Origin: Mycobacterium sp. 4858
Lineage (GTDB): Bacteria; Actinomycetota; Actinomycetes; Mycobacteriales; Mycobacteriaceae
Direction of reading: 5' to 3'
Length of the DNA stretch: 64,000 nucleotides
Assembly: GCF_900240975.1 (NCBI RefSeq)
Contig: NZ_LT968776.1
Span: forward strand, 2,289,482 to 2,353,481
Part shown: piece by piece, positions 25,435 to 34,173 of the stretch
How the letters are laid out: the number at the start of each line of letters is the position of its first letter
How positions within the stretch are numbered: the first letter of the stretch is position 1
Translations under genes and position numbers: made by a program
Notes under the pieces: generated by a model
The model's input: the letters and a program-made list of their open reading frames with translations, nothing else
Told to the model about the DNA's origin: nothing
Databases searched by the model: none

Positions 25435-27045
25435 TCATTGGCTGGCGAATTCGAGGGTGAAAGCGTCCCGCAGGGCACGTTTGAGAAGTTTGCCGCTGGG
25501 GTTTTTCGGCAGTGAATCGACGAAGAAGACCCGTTTGGGCGTCTTGAAGCCCGCGAGGTGCTGGCGGCAGTGCACGAGGACGTCGTCTTCGGTGAGGCTG
25601 ACGCCGTTTCGGGGTACTACTGCGGCGACCACGGCCTCCACCCAGACCGGATGCGCCAAACCGAATACGGCGGCCTCCTGGATCCCGTTGTGGCGGTAGA
25701 GGATTTCTTCGACTTCGCGGCTGGCGACGTTCTCGCCGCCGGTCTTTATCATGTCTTTTTTGCGGTCCACGACGTGCAACAGCCCGTGTTCGTCGTAGTA
25801 GCCCAGGTCGCCGGAATGAAACCAGCCGCCGCGGAAGGCCTCCGCCGTTTTAGCAGGGTCGTCCAGATAGCCGACCATCAGATGCGGGCTGCGGTGGGCG
25901 ATTTCACCCACGATGCCGGGTGCTACGGGGGAGTCATGGTCATCGAGGATGGTGGTTTCGACGTTGACCACTGGGCGTCCGGCCGCGCCGGCGTGGGTGT
26001 CCTGCTCGTCGGGTCCCAGCGCCGAGGCCAGCGGCGCCATCTCGGTTTGACCGTAGAAGTTCCACAGCCTCAGATTCGGCAGCCGTCGCCGTATTTCGTG
26101 CAGGACCTCGGCGGGCATCGGTGAGGCGCCGTAGTAGCCCTTGCGCAGGCTGGACAGGTCGACGTCGTCGAAGATCGGGCAACGCAGCAGTGAAATCCAT
26201 ACCGTCGGGGGCGCAAAGTAATTCGTCACGCCGTACCGCGCGATGGTGCGCAGGACCAATTCGGGTTCCGGCCGCGACAGGATAATGCTGGTCGCTCCCA
26301 GATAGAGGTCGGTGGCCAAGAAGTTGTCCAACTGCGCGCAGTGATAGAGCGGCAGTGAGTGGATTTCGACGTCGTCCGGCGACATCGCCCCGGCCACGAT
26401 GGTGCTGACGTACTGCCACATCAGGCTGCGACTGGTGTGCATGACGGCCTTGGGCCGTGATTCGGTGCCACTGGTGTACATCAGCCGCACGAGTTGCTCA
26501 TCGCCGATGGGCGGGTTCGGTGCGGCTGTGGTCGTCGTGAGCCACTGAGCAAAGTCGTGCCAGCCGGCAGGAGGGATGGCCCCGTCGGTCATCAGCGCAA
26601 CCTTTGTCGTGACCGTCCCGCCCAGGCGCATCGCCTGTTCGGCTATCGCCGTCAGGGCGGATTCGACGATGAATCCCCGGACCCTGCTGTGCCCGAGGAT
26701 ATAGGCGATCTCCTCGGCCGTGAGCATGAAATTGATGGGCACCAGGACTACCCCCGCGCGCGCGGTTGCGAATGCCAAGACCGCGAACTGCCAGCAGTTG
26801 TGGGACAGCAGCGCCACGCGATCGCCGGGGGCAAAGCCGTTGTCGCGCAGCGCGGCTGCGGCTTTGTCCACCAGCTGGTCGAACTCGGCGAACGTCAGCA
26901 CCACATCACCGTCGATGATCGCGGTTTTCTCCGGCTGCCGGCGGGCTGACCGGCGGGGGATGTCGCCGAGCGACTGACTGCGCGCCCGGGCGACGGCGGC
27001 GTCAAGTTCCCGTGTCAGTCGGTCGTCGTGGTGCGCCGGTTGCAT
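25435..27045 (-). CDS. Acyl-CoA synthetase (FadD-type AMP-forming ligase)
   Basis: From the ATG at 27045 the protein has 536 residues; a TTG at 27105 is an alternative. It shows the P-loop MYTSGTESRPKAV, the A5-type NFYGQTEMAPL, the hinge GGWFHSGDLGYYDEHG with DRKKDMIKTGGENV, and the C-terminal Lys in PSGKLLKR. This is a full adenylate-forming ligase that activates an acid as a CoA ester. It is the first gene of a long minus-strand operon and is divergent from a Baeyer-Villiger gene. A steroid or isoprenoid acid substrate is inferred. Confidence 0.9.
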   Translation of the reverse strand: MQPAHHDDRLTRELDAAVARARSQSLGDIPRRSARRQPEKTAIIDGDVVLTFAEFDQLVDKAAAALRDNGFAPGDRVALLSHNCWQFAVLAFATARAGVVLVPINFMLTAEEIAYILGHSRVRGFIVESALTAIAEQAMRLGGTVTTKVALMTDGAIPPAGWHDFAQWLTTTTAAPNPPIGDEQLVRLMYTSGTESRPKAVMHTSRSLMWQYVSTIVAGAMSPDDVEIHSLPLYHCAQLDNFLATDLYLGATSIILSRPEPELVLRTIARYGVTNYFAPPTVWISLLRCPIFDDVDLSSLRKGYYGASPMPAEVLHEIRRRLPNLRLWNFYGQTEMAPLASALGPDEQDTHAGAAGRPVVNVETTILDDHDSPVAPGIVGEIAHRSPHLMVGYLDDPAKTAEAFRGGWFHSGDLGYYDEHGLLHVVDRKKDMIKTGGENVASREVEEILYRHNGIQEAAVFGLAHPVWVEAVVAAVVPRNGVSLTEDDVLVHCRQHLAGFKTPKRVFFVDSLPKNPSGKLLKRALRDAFTLEFASQ

Positions 27046-27146
27046 GCGACGAACACTAGGTCCCGATGTCGTTTCCGTGATCGTGGCCTCCCGCTGAGTA
27101 GACAACAGCGGTGCTCGGGGTGACCGCGGGCCTCAGACTCGATGGC

Positions 27147-29075
27147 ATGACCGCCGCTACCGAATCGACGTCGCCCACCGGACCGGCCGCTCCTGACCCC
27201 GACGAGCTGCGCACCAACCTGCGTCAGGCTGACCCGGGTGTGCTGCTGGCGGTGCTGGCGCAGCTTACCGGCGACCTGTCGGTGATCGACACCTACGCGC
27301 CCAGGATCTCCTATGTTGCCGACCCGCCCGAGCGGGCCGGCGTCACAGACGCCGACACGGCCGATTCGCTGGTGGAGGCCCTCGTCGAGGCGCTGGGACG
27401 GCCACGGTGCGCCGATGCGCCAGCACCTGTGGACCGGGACTTCTTCGCTCGGCTGCTACCTGTAGCGCTGGGTTCGCAGGTCGACGACGAGCAGGTCGAC
27501 CTGTTGCTCGAACAGGGCGGCTTCCAGCGGTCGCAGCCAACCTTGCCACGCACCGTGCCGATCCCCGAGACGACCACTATCGCCATCATCGGTGCTGGTC
27601 TGGCCGGGATCAGCATGGCGTTGGCCGCCGCCGCTGAGGGAGTGGCGTTTGAGATCTTTGACCGCTACGACGAGGTCGGCGGCACCTGGCTGACCACCAC
27701 CTACCCGGGCATCGGTGTCGATACGCCGTCGGCCTATTACTCGCTGTCGTGGGAGGTGAACCCGGACTGGAGCAGCTACTACCCGCAGGGTGGCGAATAT
27801 CAGAACTATTTGGTGACGCTGGCCGATAAGCACAAGCTGCGCGACCACATTCGGTTCGGCACCGAGATCGAGGCGTTGTGGTGGGACGACGAACGCAACC
27901 AATGGCAACTCCATGCGGTCGACGCCCAGGGCCGTCGCACGGTCAGCTATGCCAGCGTCGTGGTCGCCGCGGCGGGCTACCTCAACCGCCCGCGCTGGCC
28001 GGACGTCAAGGGGCGAGACACCTTCGCGGGCACCAGCATTCACTCGGCACTGTGGGATTCTTCACTCGATCTCACCGGCAAGAAGGTGGCCGTGATCGGG
28101 GCGGGCTGCACCGCCGTACAGATCGTCGATGCGTGCGTTGACCAGGTCGAGCACCTGACGGTGTTCCAGCGGCAACCACACTGGGTGGCGCCGCGTAAGC
28201 GGCTGACCGATGAGGTGCCCGCGTTCCGGCGTTACCTAGGACGGCACCTGCCCTACTACGCGAAGTGGCACCGGCTCAAGTCCTATTGGGGCACCGCGGA
28301 CAACAACTACCCGATCATCCTGCAAGACCCCGACTGGAACAAAGACCACCTGTCGATCTCGCCGGCCAACGACGTCCTTTTGCAGATGTGCTTGCGCTAC
28401 ATCGAGGACACCTTTGGAAAAGACACCGAGCTGGCCAAGAAGGTCACCCCGGACTTCGCCCCCTACGGCAAGCGGATCATCCGCGACCCGGGCGGCTATT
28501 ACGCGGCGCTGACCCGCGACCACGTCGACGTGGAGGCCAGCGAACCGGCCGAGGTCAACCCCAAAGGCATTGTCACCCAAGACGGCCGGCAGATCGACCT
28601 TGACGTCATCATCTACGCGACCGGCTACTACTTGGACTTCTTATCCACAGTGGACATACGTGGACGCGGCGGCAAGAAGCTGGCTGACGAATGGGGTGAC
28701 AACCCCCGTGCGTACCGTGGTGGCACAGTGCCCGGCTTTCCCAACCTGTTCATCATGTCGGCGCCCAACTACAGCCCGGGACACGGTGCGGGAGCGAACT
28801 TCTCGATGGAGGTGCTCGCGCACTACATCATCGAGTGCTTGCAGTTGATGGCGCTGCGCGGCGCCAGCACGATCGAGGTCACCCAGCAGGCGTACGAGGA
28901 TTACGTTGCCGCGATCGATGAGGCGATGCTCGGCACGGTATGGTGCCACACACCCAATGCCCACACCTACTACCGGTCCGGCTCGGGCCGGGTAGTGGTG
29001 GCCACCCCGTACCGACTGGTCGACGTCTGGCATCAGCACCGAGCGCCGATCGAGCAGGACTTTACGCTGCGGTGA
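27147..29075 (+). CDS. Baeyer-Villiger flavin monooxygenase with N-terminal extension (HAPMO-like)
   Basis: From the ATG at 27147 the product has 642 residues. About 130 N-terminal residues precede the first FAD motif GAGLAGIS, as in 4-hydroxyacetophenone monooxygenase. The Baeyer-Villiger fingerprint FAGTSIHSALWD (FxGxxxHxxxW[PD]) is complete, followed by the NADPH motif GAGCTAVQ. Such enzymes insert oxygen beside a ketone to give an ester or lactone. It shares a promoter gap with the fadD operon and overlaps the next SDR by 4 bp (GTGA). Confidence 0.9.
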   Translation: MTAATESTSPTGPAAPDPDELRTNLRQADPGVLLAVLAQLTGDLSVIDTYAPRISYVADPPERAGVTDADTADSLVEALVEALGRPRCADAPAPVDRDFFARLLPVALGSQVDDEQVDLLLEQGGFQRSQPTLPRTVPIPETTTIAIIGAGLAGISMALAAAAEGVAFEIFDRYDEVGGTWLTTTYPGIGVDTPSAYYSLSWEVNPDWSSYYPQGGEYQNYLVTLADKHKLRDHIRFGTEIEALWWDDERNQWQLHAVDAQGRRTVSYASVVVAAAGYLNRPRWPDVKGRDTFAGTSIHSALWDSSLDLTGKKVAVIGAGCTAVQIVDACVDQVEHLTVFQRQPHWVAPRKRLTDEVPAFRRYLGRHLPYYAKWHRLKSYWGTADNNYPIILQDPDWNKDHLSISPANDVLLQMCLRYIEDTFGKDTELAKKVTPDFAPYGKRIIRDPGGYYAALTRDHVDVEASEPAEVNPKGIVTQDGRQIDLDVIIYATGYYLDFLSTVDIRGRGGKKLADEWGDNPRAYRGGTVPGFPNLFIMSAPNYSPGHGAGANFSMEVLAHYIIECLQLMALRGASTIEVTQQAYEDYVAAIDEAMLGTVWCHTPNAHTYYRSGSGRVVVATPYRLVDVWHQHRAPIEQDFTLR

Positions 29076-29959
29076 ACGAGTTGCTCACTGGCAAGACGGC
29101 ATTGGTAACGGGAAGCAGCCGCGGCATCGGTCGCGCGGTGGCCCAACGGCTGGCGGCCGAGGGCGCCACCGTCGCGGTGACGGCGCGCGCTCACGCGCCC
29201 TCACGCTCGCAGCGCGCCGGGTCCGATCGCACGCTACCCGGCACGATCGAGGAGACCATCGCCCTGATCGAAGATGCCGGCGGGTCGGCCTTCGGGGTGG
29301 TCGCAGACCTCGAAGACGCCCAGGCGCGCGAGACCCTGGTCGACCAGGTGCTCGACCGCACGGGCCGCATCGACATCTTGGTCAACAACGCCGGCTTCGC
29401 TGACTACTCGGTCATCGAGGACATGCCGCTGCAGACCTTCGACCGCACCGTCGAGCACTATCTGCGCACGCCGTTCGTGTTGACCAAGGCCGCGGTTCCG
29501 CACATGCGCAAACTGCGCGGCGGGTGGATCGTGAACATCGGCTCGGTCACCGGTGTGGCACCGGTGCGGCCGTACCGCGATTACAACAAGACCTCCGGCG
29601 ATGTGATTTACGCGGCGTGCAAGGCCGCACTGCACCGGTTCACCCAGGGGGTGGCCGCCGAGCTGCTCGACGCGAACATCGCGGTGAATTGCGTTGGCCC
29701 GTCGACCGCTGTGCGCACCCCCGGCGCATCCTCGCTTATCCCAGAGGGCTTTCCGACCGAGCCGGTGGAGTATCTGGCCGAACCCGTGCTGGCAATGTGT
29801 CATCTCCCGGCGGCTGAACGCACCGGCCTGGTGGCGTTTAGCTTGCACTACTCGTGGTCACAACGGCTACGGGTGCACAGCCTGGACGGAAAAACCGCAC
29901 TGCCGCCACTCGAACCGCCGGCGAACGCTAATCCGAACATCCTGCCCGCCGGGATGTGA
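29072..29959 (+). CDS. Short-chain dehydrogenase/reductase
   Basis: The GTG at 29072 overlaps the monooxygenase stop (GTGA), giving 295 residues. It has GSSRGIGRAV, NNAGFADY, Ser in NIGSVTG and YAACK as the catalytic Tyr-Lys. A 15-20 residue insert after strand 2 (SRSQRAGSDRTLPGTIEET) is typical of a subgroup of actinobacterial SDRs. The C-terminus extends beyond the classical fold. It probably makes the ketone used by the coupled Baeyer-Villiger enzyme. Confidence 0.85.
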   Translation: MNELLTGKTALVTGSSRGIGRAVAQRLAAEGATVAVTARAHAPSRSQRAGSDRTLPGTIEETIALIEDAGGSAFGVVADLEDAQARETLVDQVLDRTGRIDILVNNAGFADYSVIEDMPLQTFDRTVEHYLRTPFVLTKAAVPHMRKLRGGWIVNIGSVTGVAPVRPYRDYNKTSGDVIYAACKAALHRFTQGVAAELLDANIAVNCVGPSTAVRTPGASSLIPEGFPTEPVEYLAEPVLAMCHLPAAERTGLVAFSLHYSWSQRLRVHSLDGKTALPPLEPPANANPNILPAGM

Positions 29960-29965
29960 GATCGA

Positions 29966-30604
29966 CTAGGTGGGCGACGCGGTCAAGACGGGGTGATCGC
30001 ATCGACAGAAGCTGTGGCACACCCGGTCTCGGATGATGACGTCGGGGCATTCGGGATCAAACCAGCGGTCCACGACCGCCCAGTGGATCGGATGCATCAG
30101 GTAGGGCCCCATCAGCGCATCGATGTCGCTGAACTCTTGCTCGAACACGTGGGTCCATCGTGATGCCCCGACCGCATCGTCGACCCGGCTGAGCTGCCAT
30201 GCCCTGATCGTCGGTATGAAGCGCGGCATCGAGGCCAACTCGTCCTCGAAACGCGCGACGGTGTCGACATCGGTGTCGGGCTGCACGCGCAAAAGCAGGG
30301 CCCGGTAGACCGCGCCCGGGCGGCCACCATTGGGCGTTGGAGTACCCCTGTAGGTGACCCCGTTGACATGGGTGATCGCGGGATCGCCCAAAATCGCGGT
30401 GAAATCGTCTGCGGCGGTGAACCATTGACTCGGGGAATCGAACCTCAAGTGGACGAGGACGTCACCGCCGTTGCGCGCCCCGGGCAGCGTCGGTTCGACG
30501 AGCCGGTGACGGGCGCCGGTCGCCTCAGCGCTCGCGCGCACCAGCGCGAGTATCCGGTCGCGGTGCTCGTCTGCGACGTCGAGGAGGCGGGTGACGTTAT
30601 ACAT
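29966..30604 (-). CDS. Dabb-like alpha/beta-barrel protein
   Basis: This 212-residue protein ends in a Dabb (stress-responsive A/B barrel) type domain: RAWQLSRVDDAVGASRWTHV, then FSDIDALMGPYLMHPIHWAVVDRWF. The N-terminal half looks like a related ferredoxin-fold repeat. Dabb domains bind small hydrophobic ligands or act as dehydratases/cyclases. Its start overlaps the previous gene by 8 bp, and its stop is 6 bp from the convergent SDR. No catalytic assignment is possible. Confidence 0.7.
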   Translation of the reverse strand: MYNVTRLLDVADEHRDRILALVRASAEATGARHRLVEPTLPGARNGGDVLVHLRFDSPSQWFTAADDFTAILGDPAITHVNGVTYRGTPTPNGGRPGAVYRALLLRVQPDTDVDTVARFEDELASMPRFIPTIRAWQLSRVDDAVGASRWTHVFEQEFSDIDALMGPYLMHPIHWAVVDRWFDPECPDVIIRDRVCHSFCRCDHPVLTASPT

Positions 30605-30944
30605 CGCAGAGCGGATCGACGTCGTCGGCGGCCGCAGCGACCGAGCGGGACCGCTCGGCGATGAGTTCCTCGATCCGGTCCCACCACTGGCCCAGCGTCG
30701 GGTCGGGGCGGCCCTTCCAGGTCATCTCCCACCACGCCTGGGCGCTGGGCAGGGCCCAGGTGATGGTGACGGTGTTGGATTGGTCCGTGAACCAGATCGG
30801 GGGGCTGACCAGGACATCGCGCAGTGTCATTCCGCGGGAGCGGGCACCGGGCGCGTACTCGGCGAGGTAGGTCTCCACGAACTTCCGTGCGCGGCCCGGC
30901 CGCGTCACCACCCTGTCGATCACGAAAATCCGACCGTCGGCCAT
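30597..30944 (-). CDS. Small NIPSNAP/ABM-like protein of unknown function
   Basis: This 115-residue protein has a beta-alpha-beta look (FVIDRVVTRPGRARKFVETY, TVTITWALPSAQAWWEMTW) as in dimeric alpha/beta barrel proteins, with several Trp residues that could line a hydrophobic pocket. It overlaps the Dabb-like gene by 8 bp, so the two form a pair. It is divergent from the old-yellow-enzyme gene, with a shared-operator copy in the gap. Confidence 0.6.
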   Translation of the reverse strand: MADGRIFVIDRVVTRPGRARKFVETYLAEYAPGARSRGMTLRDVLVSPPIWFTDQSNTVTITWALPSAQAWWEMTWKGRPDPTLGQWWDRIEELIAERSRSVAAAADDVDPLCDV

Positions 30945-30986
30945 GGGCGTGACCGTACCGACAGTGTTGCAACCCGGACAGGTTCA

Positions 30987-31003
30987 GTCCCGGCCATCGG
31001 GAG
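30987..31003. promoter_or_regulatory. Shared operator copy, old-yellow-enzyme promoter
   Basis: GTCCCG-GCCAT-CGGGAG matches GTCCCG-N5-CGGGAC at 11 of 12 fixed bases. It lies in the 101-bp gap between the divergent genes starting at 30944 and 31046, 42 bp from each start codon. Confidence 0.5.
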
Positions 31004-31045
31004 GACCTCATTGCCCCCCATCCGGCTGGGCACCACGGTGGGAGG

Positions 31046-32269
31046 ATGAGCGCTTCCTTCAGCCCCGTGCAGCTCGGTCCGGCCACCTTACGCAACCCGA
31101 TCATCAAGGCCGCGACCTCCGAAGGCCGATCGCCCCACGGGCTGGTCACCGATGATCTCATCGCGTTTCACCGGGCGTTCGCCGACGGGGGAGTGGGCAT
31201 GACGACGGTGGCCTACTGCTGTGTCGCGCCCGAGGGCGCCAGCGCCCCGGGTCAGATCGTCATGAGCTCACAAGCGCTGCCCGGCCTGCGCAGACTTACC
31301 GATGCCGTACACGGGGCGGGCGCGGCCATCTCGGCCCAGCTGGGCCACGCCGGGGTGGTAGCCCCCAGGGCGCTGACCGGGGTAACCGCCCTGTCGCCGA
31401 GCCGCTTCGTCAACCCGACGTCGCTGGCCTACTGCCGGGCGATCACCCGCGACGAGATAGCGACCGTCATCGACCAGTTCGGCGCGGCGACGCAGGTAGC
31501 CATCGATGCCGGATTCGACGCCGTTGAACTGCATTTCGGACACCTGTATCTGCCGAGCTCGTTTTTGAGCCCACTCATCAACCGCCGGACGGACGAGTAC
31601 GGCGGCTCCATCGACAACCGTTCCCGCCTGTCACGGGAGATCGCCGAACGCGTCCGCGAGGTGGCCGCCGGACAGGTAGCGGTCATCGCCAAACTGAATA
31701 TGGACGACGGACTGCCCGGCGGTATCTGGATCGATGAGGCGTTGCGCACCGCGCAGCTCCTCGACACCGACGGCACACTCGACGCGCTCGAACTGACCCA
31801 AGGGTCCTCGGTCTTCAAGCCGATGTACCTGTTCCGGGGCGACGTCCCGGTGCGCGAATTCGCCCGCGTCATGCCGGCCGCACTGCGGCCCGCCATCAGG
31901 CTGGCCGGCAAGCGCGTGATGGGCAGCTACCCGTACCGCGACCTCTACATGCTCGAAGCCGCTCGCCAATTCGTGCCGGTGATGCGCAACACCAAACTGA
32001 TCCTGCTGGGCGGCATCACCCGCCGCGACCACGTCGAGACCGCACGAGAGGAGGGATTTGACTTCGTGGCGATGGGTCGGGCGCTGCTGCGGGAACCCGA
32101 CCTGGTCAACAAGATGATCGCCGACCCGGCCAGTCGCAGCCGATGCAACCACAACAACAAGTGCATGGTCACCGTTTTCGGTCGCACCCACTGCGTGCTC
32201 GATCCCGACCAACGCTACGGGCCACCTACCAAGATCGAGGAGCAGCCCGCCCAGCCTGCAGCACGGTAA
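31046..32269 (+). CDS. NADH:flavin oxidoreductase, old yellow enzyme family
   Basis: This 407-residue TIM barrel has FMN-binding segments (KAATSEGRSP, QLGHAG), the substrate-anion pair in DAVELHFGHLYLPSSFLSP, where His-Phe-Gly replaces the common His-x-Ala-His, and NRRTDEYGGSIDNRSRL. The C-terminal GGITRRDHVETA and FVAMGRALLREP bind phosphate. A CNHNNKCM motif near the end hints at a cysteine cluster remnant, as in 2,4-dienoyl-CoA reductases. It likely reduces an activated C=C bond. GGAGG directly abuts the ATG, an unusually short spacing. Confidence 0.85.
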   Translation: MSASFSPVQLGPATLRNPIIKAATSEGRSPHGLVTDDLIAFHRAFADGGVGMTTVAYCCVAPEGASAPGQIVMSSQALPGLRRLTDAVHGAGAAISAQLGHAGVVAPRALTGVTALSPSRFVNPTSLAYCRAITRDEIATVIDQFGAATQVAIDAGFDAVELHFGHLYLPSSFLSPLINRRTDEYGGSIDNRSRLSREIAERVREVAAGQVAVIAKLNMDDGLPGGIWIDEALRTAQLLDTDGTLDALELTQGSSVFKPMYLFRGDVPVREFARVMPAALRPAIRLAGKRVMGSYPYRDLYMLEAARQFVPVMRNTKLILLGGITRRDHVETAREEGFDFVAMGRALLREPDLVNKMIADPASRSRCNHNNKCMVTVFGRTHCVLDPDQRYGPPTKIEEQPAQPAAR

Positions 32270-33190
32270 TCACCCCAGCAGCGCGGCCAACTCGCGGCAC
32301 GCCTGCCGCCGGGCTTGGTGAGCGATGTCGAGCATCGGCATCGTCATGAACCCATGGATGCCTCCCTCGAAGCCGCACCGCACGGTGACTACCCCTGCGG
32401 ACTGCAGCGCGTCGGCGTAGGCGATGGCTTCGTCCCGAAGCGGATCATGCCCCGCGGTGACCATCACCGCGGGCGGCAGCCCGTGTAGGTCCGCTCGCAG
32501 CGGTGAGGCGTAGGGATGGTCGCGGTCGGCGGGTGTGGGCACATACTGGTCCCAATACCATTGCAGCGCGGCCGTCGGGTTGTAGAAACCGTTGCCGAAC
32601 AGTCGATATGACTCAGTGTCGAAGCCGGCCGCGAGCATCGGGTAGAGCAGCAATTGCGCGGCAATCGCCGGGCCACCGCGATCGCGCGCCATCAACGCCA
32701 CGACGGCGGCCAGGTTGCCGCCCGCGCTGTCACCGCCCACCACGACCGCGCGCGAATCTCCGCCGGCGATGTCGGCGGCCCATCGGGTGGCGGCGTACAC
32801 GTCCTCGGCCGCGGCGGGCCACGGATTTTCTGGAGCCAGCCGGTATCCCACGGAGACCACCACGGCGGGAACGAGGTTGGCCAGACTGCGGCACAGGCCG
32901 TCGTGGCTGTCGAGGTCGCAAAACACGAATCCGCCGCCGTGCGCGTATACCAGGATCGGCAGGCCACCGTCGTCGGCATGGCCGCGTGGCCGGTAGATCC
33001 GTATCGGGATGTCAGCACCGGCGCCCGAAATGGTGTGATCTCGGACTGCGGCGACCGGCTCGGGCTGGGCGGGCGGTACCAGCCGCTCGCGGATGGCCGC
33101 CCTGGCCTGGGCGCCCGTCATGGTGTGCACCGGCGGGAAGCCCGCGTCCAGCCCCTCAATCAGCGCGGCGACCTGGGGGTCGAGGTTCAC
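32270..33190 (-). CDS. Alpha/beta hydrolase, hormone-sensitive lipase type
   Basis: The GTG at 33190 overlaps the IclR gene stop (GTGA), giving 306 residues; the frame is open to 33373 but that part lies inside the IclR gene. Motifs are YAHGGGFVFCD, GDSAGGNLAAV, the Asp in VTAGHDPLRD and His in GGIHGFM. It is a complete HSL-type esterase. It resembles the esterase at 17561 and could act on another ester or lactone of the same pathway. Confidence 0.85.
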   Translation of the reverse strand: MNLDPQVAALIEGLDAGFPPVHTMTGAQARAAIRERLVPPAQPEPVAAVRDHTISGAGADIPIRIYRPRGHADDGGLPILVYAHGGGFVFCDLDSHDGLCRSLANLVPAVVVSVGYRLAPENPWPAAAEDVYAATRWAADIAGGDSRAVVVGGDSAGGNLAAVVALMARDRGGPAIAAQLLLYPMLAAGFDTESYRLFGNGFYNPTAALQWYWDQYVPTPADRDHPYASPLRADLHGLPPAVMVTAGHDPLRDEAIAYADALQSAGVVTVRCGFEGGIHGFMTMPMLDIAHQARRQACRELAALLG

Positions 33191-34020
33191 GCGTACTGCA
33201 AGGTGGGCTGCGGCGCCGGCATCGGGCGGTGGGGCAGCAGCGGTCGCGTTGTTTGCAGCGTGGGCGCCACCCGGTGGGCGCCGTCTTCGATGTTGCGCCA
33301 GATGTTCACCGCGGTCATGCGGACCGGGGTGGTCAGTCGCTGATCGAACATCATGCGATTCATCGGCGCGCATACCGACACCGCGGCAATCGCCTCACCG
33401 GGGTTGCCGATCGGGGCCGCCACGCAGCCAAAGCCCAGCAGCGACTCCTCGCGCTCGAAGGCGACGCCGTGGGCGCGCACCTTGGCTAACTCAGCGGCAA
33501 GTTGCGAGCCGGTGCAAATGGAAAACTTGGTCTTGCGGACCTGCAGATCAACGTCGGCCTGCTGGTCGCCATAGGCCAGGATCGCCTTGCCGACCGCGGT
33601 ACAGTGCGCGGGTTGCCGACCCCCGACCCTGGTGGGGATCGCGTTGATCAGTCGGTCACCGATCTTGTCGAGGTAGACAACGTCCGGCCCGTCCAGCACC
33701 GCCAGATGAACGACAAGCCCGGTGGCGCGGTGCAATTCACCCAGCAAGGGCGCGGCCGCGCGCACCAGGCGGTCTTGGTGCACGGCCAGTGAGCCCAACT
33801 CCACCAGCCGCATGCCGAGCTCGTAGTCGCGGCCGTTGCGGCGTAGCCAGCGCAGCTGAACCAATCGCTCGAGCATCCGGTGCGCCGACGAACGCGGCAG
33901 GCCCGTGCGACGCACGATCTGGGCCAGCGTTAGTCGTCCCGGCCCTTCGAAGGCGTCCAGCACCAAGGAGACGCGGTCGATGACGGCGGTGGGAGTTGCT
34001 GGTTCCAGGGGCGCTGACAT
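33187..34020 (-). CDS. IclR family transcriptional regulator
   Basis: The ATG at 34020 is chosen because GGAGG lies four bases upstream; ATG 34044 is less likely. The 277-residue protein has an N-terminal winged helix (RLTLAQIVRRTGLPRSSAHR, LERLVQLRWL) and an IclR effector domain (GLVVHLAVLDGPDVVYLDKI, HCTAVGKAILAY). IclR proteins often control aromatic or steroid catabolic genes. A perfect 17-bp palindrome lies 35 bp upstream of the start. It follows the Kst4D-like gene in the same direction. Confidence 0.9.
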   Translation of the reverse strand: MSAPLEPATPTAVIDRVSLVLDAFEGPGRLTLAQIVRRTGLPRSSAHRMLERLVQLRWLRRNGRDYELGMRLVELGSLAVHQDRLVRAAAPLLGELHRATGLVVHLAVLDGPDVVYLDKIGDRLINAIPTRVGGRQPAHCTAVGKAILAYGDQQADVDLQVRKTKFSICTGSQLAAELAKVRAHGVAFEREESLLGFGCVAAPIGNPGEAIAAVSVCAPMNRMMFDQRLTTPVRMTAVNIWRNIEDGAHRVAPTLQTTRPLLPHRPMPAPQPTLQYA

Positions 34021-34054
34021 CGGTCCTCCAAAGCTCCATTGCATCTGGCTGCGA

Positions 34055-34071
34055 TATCTCTATTAGAGATA
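34055..34071. promoter_or_regulatory. Perfect 17-bp palindrome upstream of IclR gene
   Basis: TATCTCTA-T-TAGAGATA is an exact inverted repeat with a single central base, AT-rich within GC-rich DNA. It lies 35-51 bp upstream of the chosen IclR start. It is the best candidate for the IclR autoregulatory operator. Confidence 0.6.
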
Positions 34072-34173
34072 CCCCAGTTTGTACCATAGGCTTGTGCTCG
34101 CTGTCACATGGCATGCGAAAAGCGCCACCGGCCACAGCTGTGGCGGCCGGGGTGTAGCGATCAGTGCAGTCGG

